Notes under the pieces: model-generated
Seen by the model: the letters and a program-made list of their open reading frames with translations, nothing else
Databases searched by the model: none
Told to the model about the DNA's origin: nothing
Made by a program: the position numbers and the translations under genes
Assembly: GCA_016713675.1 (NCBI GenBank)
Contig: JADJOS010000001.1
Location: forward strand, 434,001 to 498,000
DNA: 64,000 nucleotides
Direction of reading: 5' to 3'
DNA from: Acidobacteriota bacterium
Lineage (GTDB): Bacteria > Acidobacteriota > Blastocatellia > Pyrinomonadales > Pyrinomonadaceae
Part shown: positions 59,585 to 64,000 of the stretch, piece by piece
How positions within the stretch are numbered: the first letter of the stretch is position 1
Layout of the letters: every line of letters begins with the position of its first letter

Positions 59585-60555
59585 GGGATGTCCTCATTTA
59601 CAGGCAGCGGATCACGGCCGGCCATCATCAGATACGAGTACATAACAATTCCGGTGAAAACCCCTGTCGCGATCTTATATGGTGCCGGCAATGCCGAAGG
59701 AGAGAGAAAACCTTCGATAACGCCTGCAACTACTAGTAAGCAAGCACATCCGAACACGATCTTGGCAGCTTCCATGCCTTTTTTCTTGAGTGCCTGAGCC
59801 CGTGTCAGATCGCCGGGATCGATGAAAGCGTACCCGATCATCATGCCCGCGCCGCCGGCCATGAAGATCGTCGACAATTCAATAACACCGTGGCCGACCA
59901 TAAACGTCATTAGCTCATTGGCAAAATCGGTATTTCCACGATAGCAAGCACCGACGACTCCGCCGATACTTACGCCGTTCATCATTAGAATATAGAACGA
60001 GCCAAGTCCCAATAACGCTCCCCAAGCGAAAGCGAGAAATGCAACCCTAATGTTATTTGTCAAAATTTGACTGGCACCAACCTGATTTGCTTCGTTAAGC
60101 GAGAGCCACCACATTTTGTTTGATCTTGCCGCGTCCGCCGTCTCTTCAACCCCGATCAATACTGCGAATTCAGGATTATTGAAGCTGAGCCAGCCTGAAA
60201 TAAATGCTGAAACAGTAAAGACCAAAAACGCGACCAATATAAACACTCGGGCACTTCGGAATGCGGCCGGAAAATCCTGAGCAAAAAATTTCCAAATAAG
60301 CCCAAAGCCATCGCTCTCCGCACGATAGATCTTGCCATGTGCCCGGATAACAAGGCTATTCAGATAATTTATGAGCTTTGCATCCCGCGTTTCAGCCCTT
60401 GCAATGGCAAGATCGGCGGCCGCCCGCCGATAAAGTTCGCCAAACTCACGGACCTCGACCCGCGACAGTGAGCGAAGACTCGAACCACTGAGCATTGTCA
60501 GTAGGTCTTCGAGCCGCTGCCAGTTGTCCTTTTTCTCCTTTAGAAATCGATTCAT
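59581..60555 (-). CDS. SpoIIM-like (stage II sporulation protein M family) membrane protein
   Basis: Integral membrane protein of 324 aa. The N-terminal cytoplasmic helical region (about 1-95, RFLKEKKDNWQRLEDLL...LSRVEVREFGELYRRAAADLAIARAE) is the usual lead of this family in non-sporulating bacteria. Five or six transmembrane helices follow: IFILVAFLVFTVSAFISGWL, VAFLAFAWGALLGLGSFYILMMNG, a Gly-rich FMVGHGVIELSTIFMAGGAGMMIGYAFI segment that is the SpoIIM core, and two C-terminal helices. The family often neighbours RDD and DUF58/MoxR genes; DUF58 lies 4.5 kb away here. Transport or membrane-remodelling role unproven. Confidence 0.9.
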   Translation of the reverse strand: MNRFLKEKKDNWQRLEDLLTMLSGSSLRSLSRVEVREFGELYRRAAADLAIARAETRDAKLINYLNSLVIRAHGKIYRAESDGFGLIWKFFAQDFPAAFRSARVFILVAFLVFTVSAFISGWLSFNNPEFAVLIGVEETADAARSNKMWWLSLNEANQVGASQILTNNIRVAFLAFAWGALLGLGSFYILMMNGVSIGGVVGACYRGNTDFANELMTFMVGHGVIELSTIFMAGGAGMMIGYAFIDPGDLTRAQALKKKGMEAAKIVFGCACLLVVAGVIEGFLSPSALPAPYKIATGVFTGIVMYSYLMMAGRDPLPVNEDIP

Positions 60556-60572
60556 TAATTAGTTGGACTTGG

Positions 60573-61466
60573 CTAATCAGTACCGAATTCGCCGGTCTTC
60601 GCCGGATCCGCATTTACTCTGAGAAGGTTTGTAGTTCGCTCCGTAACCGACGCAGGCGGCGTTTCGAGTTCGAATTGATTTGAACGGTCCGGAAAAGGTA
60701 GTACCGAAGTTGAGGATCCCATCAATTCTCTCTCATTTTGAGATCGTTTGAGCGAACGGTTCATTCGGTTCCAACCGAAACAAACAAATACAGTTGAAAG
60801 AAACGACAGCACCATACCGATCACCAACAGTGCCGCGATGCCTTTTCCAAACACGACCCCGTTCAGCAGCATTGCGAGCAGTGCCGAACCCATAATAACA
60901 GTTGAAGCGGCTGACACAATAAAGGTCGTCACGACGGAGGTATGGCCAGCCCGGATCTCTGAATACATAGGCAATATTTCGAGTTCGTTTGACTCGACGA
61001 CCATCTTCGATCCGCATCGACGACAAAATCGAGAATCGTCAGTCGATTCAATTCCGCATGCAGAGCAGATCTTGTCGAGGGCACGAACCGTCGCCAGTGC
61101 GGAGATCGCCTCGGCTTCTCGAGTCAAAACTTCCTTTTCGCCCTTCGAAAGTGACGGGTGTTTAACTACATAATCGAAGGTGGCACGCGTGGCGTGTTCG
61201 CCCTGCTCCTTGAGCTTAACGATCAACGTCATCGGATAATCGAGCACATCCGCCGACGAATACGACGTACCCCAACCGCGTGCCTGCCGCCTGCCGCGAA
61301 CGATGTGGTCGTCGTCATCCAAGATGTCATAATCCAACCGCTCGAGTGCCGCGATCAATCTGACTCGAACGCTTTTGATATCGCCGACGAGCACCTTTCG
61401 TAGGTAGTGCTCGGTTGTGTGATAAGGACTCGCCCCGGAGTCGCCTAGAACGATCAGATCAGACAT
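60573..61466 (-). CDS. Zinc-ribbon membrane protein, 297 aa
   Basis: The N-terminal half (about 1-130) is a soluble domain starting LIVLGDSGASPYHTTEHYLRKVLVGDIKSVRVRLIAALERLDYDILDDDDHIVRGRRQARGWG; unrecognised. A double-CxxC zinc ribbon follows (CSACGIESTDDSRFCRRCGSKM, about 141-162), then two transmembrane helices (about 178-204 and 212-235, VSAASTVIMGSALLAMLLN / LLVIGMVLSFLSTVFVCFGW) and a charged tail. It starts upstream of the SpoIIM-like gene on the same strand (17 bp between them), so the two are probably one unit. Confidence 0.75.
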   Translation of the reverse strand: MSDLIVLGDSGASPYHTTEHYLRKVLVGDIKSVRVRLIAALERLDYDILDDDDHIVRGRRQARGWGTSYSSADVLDYPMTLIVKLKEQGEHATRATFDYVVKHPSLSKGEKEVLTREAEAISALATVRALDKICSACGIESTDDSRFCRRCGSKMVVESNELEILPMYSEIRAGHTSVVTTFIVSAASTVIMGSALLAMLLNGVVFGKGIAALLVIGMVLSFLSTVFVCFGWNRMNRSLKRSQNERELMGSSTSVLPFPDRSNQFELETPPASVTERTTNLLRVNADPAKTGEFGTD

Positions 61467-61593
61467 ACAGTGTTCCCCATTAAGAATATTCGCGAACGTA
61501 AATACGAATTCGGACGGTTGTAAGTTCGTGATACCGCAGATTTAACAGTTTAGTAACGCTTGATCCGTTCCCCCTCAAACTCATGCCGACCCG

Positions 61594-61623
61594 TTGGCGC
61601 AAATCGTTCGTCGTGACTAGAAT
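61594..61623 (+). promoter_or_regulatory. Predicted promoter of the ABC transporter gene
   Basis: TTGGCG at 61594-61599, 18 nt, TAGAAT at 61618-61623; ATG at 61636, 12 nt later. No ribosome site, in line with a leaderless transcript. Confidence 0.45.
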
Positions 61624-61635
61624 CTATTTATAACT

Positions 61636-63501
61636 ATGTCCGACGAGGTTCGCAAATATCACGAAGAAGACGAGATCGGAAAAACGTACGACCTGCGTGT
61701 GGCTCGCCGTCTGTTGCGGTACCTGCGCCCATATTGGAAACTCGTCGTTACTGCTCTATTTCTAACACTCATAACAAATATATTGATCAGCACGCAGCCA
61801 CTGTTCACAAAAATGGCGGTTGACGACTACATCACGCCCAAAAAGACAGACGGTATTTGGTTGTTTGCACTCGTATTTTTTGGTGTATTCCTGTTCCGGT
61901 TCCTCTTTTCCTATATTCAGGAAATTCTTCTTAATAATGTCGGCCAGCGGGTGATGTTCGATCTGCGGACGGAGCTTTTCACAAAACTCCAACGTCAGGA
62001 AGTAGCCTATTTCGACCGATATCCTGTTGGGCGGACGATGACTCGGCTGACCGGCGATGTCGATGCTCTCAATGAACTTTTCACCTCAGGTGTCATCGAT
62101 GTGTTGGGCGATCTGGTCGTCATTTTCGCGATCATCGGGATGATGTTCTGGATGGATTGGAAGCTTGCCTTGGTCTCGCTGATCACAGTCCCACTCTTGT
62201 TCACGGCCACAAATTGGTTTCGCAAGCACGCCCGGAATGGTTTCGACAAAGTTCGGACCCGAAGTGCCAAGCTCAACGCATTTCTTCAAGAATACATTTC
62301 TGGTGCTCAAACCGTTCAGCTATTCAATGCTGAGGATAAAGCAAAAAAGCGATTCTCCGAGATCAACGACGATTATCGCAATGCGAATATTGAGACCATT
62401 TATTACTACGCGATATTTTATCCGTTGGTCGACTTCATTGGGGCGATCGGCATTGCGATGGTCATCTTTGCTTATGGTTACGAAAGCTTGAGTGGAATGT
62501 CTGCGGCCGGTGCCGGGCTTACGGTCGGTATCCTTGCTTCATTTATCCAGTACTCGCTGCAGCTGTTTCAGCCGATACGTGATCTTTCGGACAAGTTCAA
62601 CGTGCTGCAGGCCGCAATCGTAGCTTCGCATCGCATCTTTATTTTGCTTGACCGCGACATTGAGGTCACCACACCGGCGGCGCCGAAACGCACGGGCAAA
62701 GCGGTGGGCAAGATCGAATTTAAGAACGTTTGGTTCGCTTACAAAGAAGAAGATTGGGTCCTTAAGGATATTTCGTTCAAGGTCGATCTCGGTGAAAGTA
62801 TTGCTCTTGTGGGCCATACAGGTTCAGGCAAATCGACAGTCACCAATCTGCTGATGCGGTTTTACGACATTCAGAAGGGATCGATCCTGCTCGATGGTGT
62901 CGATATCCGCGAGTGGGATCTTCACGACCTGCGTTCGATCTTTGCGGTCGTTTTGCAGGACGTCTTTCTGTTTAGCGGGACGATCGAAAATAACATCAAA
63001 CTCGGCAATGATGAGATCGGTATGGAACGCGTCGAGTGGGCCGCGAAAGAAGTGCGGGCCGACGAATTCATTAAAAAGCTGGATGGCGGCTATTCCGCAG
63101 AGGTTCGTGAACGCGGTGCCGGCCTGTCAGTCGGGCAGAAGCAATTGATCTCATTCGCCCGTGCACTCGCCTTCGATCCGACGATATTGATCCTGGACGA
63201 GGCCACCAGCTCGATCGATACCGAGACCGAACAGCTTATCCAACGCGCCGTCGAACGCGTAATGGAAGGCCGAACGTCTCTGGTTGTCGCTCACCGTCTT
63301 TCGACGATCCAAAAATGCGACCGCATCATCGTTCTGCATCACGGCGAACTCCGCGAGATCGGTACGCATAATGAACTGTTGGCAAATCGAGGCCTTTATT
63401 GGCGTCTATACCAATTGCAGTATTCCGACGAGAAGCTGCACACTTCAGCTCCCGGATTTCTGACGCCGCCGCTGGGTGTCGAAAATGGAACACAAGGGTG
63501 A
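61636..63501 (+). CDS. ABC transporter, fused permease and ATPase (MsbA/exporter type)
   Basis: Half-transporter exporter of 621 aa. The permease half (about 25-320) has six transmembrane helices with the coupling region VGQRVMFDLRTELFTKLQRQEVAYFDRYPVGRTMTRLTGDVD. The ATPase half (about 350-600) has Walker A GHTGSGKST, Q-loop LQDVFLFSGTI, signature LSVGQKQ (the common form is LSGGQ), Walker B ILILDEATSSID and the H-loop VVAHRLST. It works as a homodimer or with a partner half; the substrate (lipid, peptide or drug) cannot be inferred. The N-terminal KYHEEDEIGKTYDLRVARRLL lead is usual in the YheH/HTH-type subgroup. Confidence 0.95.
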   Translation: MSDEVRKYHEEDEIGKTYDLRVARRLLRYLRPYWKLVVTALFLTLITNILISTQPLFTKMAVDDYITPKKTDGIWLFALVFFGVFLFRFLFSYIQEILLNNVGQRVMFDLRTELFTKLQRQEVAYFDRYPVGRTMTRLTGDVDALNELFTSGVIDVLGDLVVIFAIIGMMFWMDWKLALVSLITVPLLFTATNWFRKHARNGFDKVRTRSAKLNAFLQEYISGAQTVQLFNAEDKAKKRFSEINDDYRNANIETIYYYAIFYPLVDFIGAIGIAMVIFAYGYESLSGMSAAGAGLTVGILASFIQYSLQLFQPIRDLSDKFNVLQAAIVASHRIFILLDRDIEVTTPAAPKRTGKAVGKIEFKNVWFAYKEEDWVLKDISFKVDLGESIALVGHTGSGKSTVTNLLMRFYDIQKGSILLDGVDIREWDLHDLRSIFAVVLQDVFLFSGTIENNIKLGNDEIGMERVEWAAKEVRADEFIKKLDGGYSAEVRERGAGLSVGQKQLISFARALAFDPTILILDEATSSIDTETEQLIQRAVERVMEGRTSLVVAHRLSTIQKCDRIIVLHHGELREIGTHNELLANRGLYWRLYQLQYSDEKLHTSAPGFLTPPLGVENGTQG

Positions 63502-63534
63502 ACTTTTTAATTAGGCTGCTCATTCAAATTTGTT

Positions 63535-63540
63535 TATAAT
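63535..63540 (+). promoter_or_regulatory. Perfect TATAAT -10 box ahead of the sigma factor gene
   Basis: TATAAT at 63535-63540, about 30 bp before the ATG at 63572. The -35 candidate (TTAGGC, 63511-63516, 18-nt spacing) is weak. Confidence 0.4.
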
Positions 63541-63571
63541 TACGGGCAAATAAATTGCTCACTCTCAACCG

Positions 63572-64000
63572 ATGAATGATTCTCTCCAAAAATTAGCCGA
63601 TTCGATGATCGCCGGTATTTACGCCGGTTGCTACGAAAACGAGCCTAATTTTGGTGTTTCGGCTGACACATTCAACGCGTCGCTAAACAAGACCGCCGCG
63701 AAATATCTCTTTGCCGCCTCGTCTGAGCCCGTTACAGAATCAGACCTTCGGGAATTTCTCGGTCAGATCCAGGCAGACGATCTGTTTATGGCTCTCGCCT
63801 GCTCGGCTGGCAATGAACGTGCCTGGTGGGAATTTGATCAGCAGCACCGGTCCTACATGGAACGCGTCGCCCGTCACCTCGCCAAGACCGACATCGACGC
63901 TCAGGAAGTTATCGACAGTGTTTACGTCGAATTATATGGAACACGCGTGGTTGACGGTGAACGCGTCTCAAAATTTGCAACCTACAGCGGCCGTGGCTCT
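63572..64000 (+). CDS. Sigma-70 family RNA polymerase sigma factor, N-terminal part (cut by window end)
   Basis: Open from ATG 63572 through the last base, 143 residues: MNDSLQKLADSMIAGIYAGCYENEPNFG... The stretch LACSAGNERAWWEFDQQHRSYMERVARHLAKTDIDAQEVIDSVYVELYGTR (about 75-125) matches sigma region 2 ('..G...A...f...y...v...a......dAeDv.q.vf..l'), and FATYSGRGS at the cut fits its continuation. The 70-residue N-terminal extension is longer than in plain ECF factors. It lies 70 bp after the ABC transporter, same strand. Region 4 is outside the window. Confidence 0.8.
   Translation, partial: MNDSLQKLADSMIAGIYAGCYENEPNFGVSADTFNASLNKTAAKYLFAASSEPVTESDLREFLGQIQADDLFMALACSAGNERAWWEFDQQHRSYMERVARHLAKTDIDAQEVIDSVYVELYGTRVVDGERVSKFATYSGRGS

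Overview
The window reads as chromosomal DNA of a Gram-negative bacterium, most likely Acidobacteriota, class Blastocatellia (Pyrinomonadaceae-like). The placement is an inference. It rests on many huge secreted proteins ending in FG-GAP/VCBS modules with D-x-D-G-D-x-x-x-D loops, a short ECF sigma factor coupled to a Ser/Thr kinase-TPR protein, proteins with N-terminal zinc ribbons, 'TPTP/PSPS' linkers, and housekeeping genes scattered singly. No rRNA, tRNA, CRISPR array, intact insertion sequence or prophage was recognised.

Layout. 1-11.4 kb: tyrS (cut by the window edge), a hypothetical gene, a delta-60 repeat protein, a lipoprotein, a GNAT acetyltransferase, a small membrane protein, a CSLREA/beta-helix/FG-GAP protein and proC. 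This stretch also holds decayed copies of the 5' ends of tyrS, the GNAT gene and proC, which flank the two giant secreted genes. 11.5-20 kb: a TolB-propeller/FG-GAP protein facing a minus-strand operon of ECF sigma factor, kinase, SRA-like protein and S9 peptidase. 20.2-26.3 kb: seven co-directional genes for exported proteins (two pentapeptide-repeat paralogues around a WD40 protein, an FGE-fold protein without catalytic Cys, a duplicated-domain protein, an SH3 lipoprotein and a small beta protein). 26.6-32.4 kb: an M4 metalloprotease, a CxxCH/FG-GAP protein and an M12-type metalloprotease/FG-GAP protein. 32.5-44.4 kb: Nudix, a PyrE-like phosphoribosyltransferase, recR, ybaB, a TPR protein, cytochrome c, secreted unknowns, a UvrD-type helicase carrying an in-frame palindromic insert, a small zincin, an ankyrin protein and two zinc-ribbon membrane proteins. 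44.6-51.3 kb: a secreted subtilase with FG-GAP module, a gene-poor stretch with a 22-bp-period repeat and a 24-bp palindrome, a cytoplasmic subtilase, a patatin-like lipase behind a large inverted repeat, and an RRM protein. 51.4-64 kb: a secreted protein, a VanW-glycosyltransferase fusion, a DUF58 protein, a cluster of B12/radical-SAM protein, caspase-like-methyltransferase fusion and Asp/Glu racemase homologue, then a META-domain protein, a SpoIIM-like protein, a zinc-ribbon membrane protein, an ABC exporter and a sigma factor cut by the window end.

How it fits together. Much of the window is devoted to the cell surface: five proteins share one C-terminal FG-GAP module behind unrelated N-terminal domains (beta-helix, TolB propeller, CxxCH domain, M12 protease, S8 protease), which suggests a common attachment or display module. 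The strongest candidates for an undescribed system are the radical-SAM/caspase-like-methyltransferase/racemase cluster (55.2-59.0 kb), the pentapeptide-WD40-pentapeptide-FGE-like cluster (20.2-26.3 kb), and the footprint pattern of duplicated housekeeping gene starts around giant secreted genes (0.7-10.6 kb). Several promoters place the -10 box only 7-12 nt before the start codon, which suggests leaderless transcripts.
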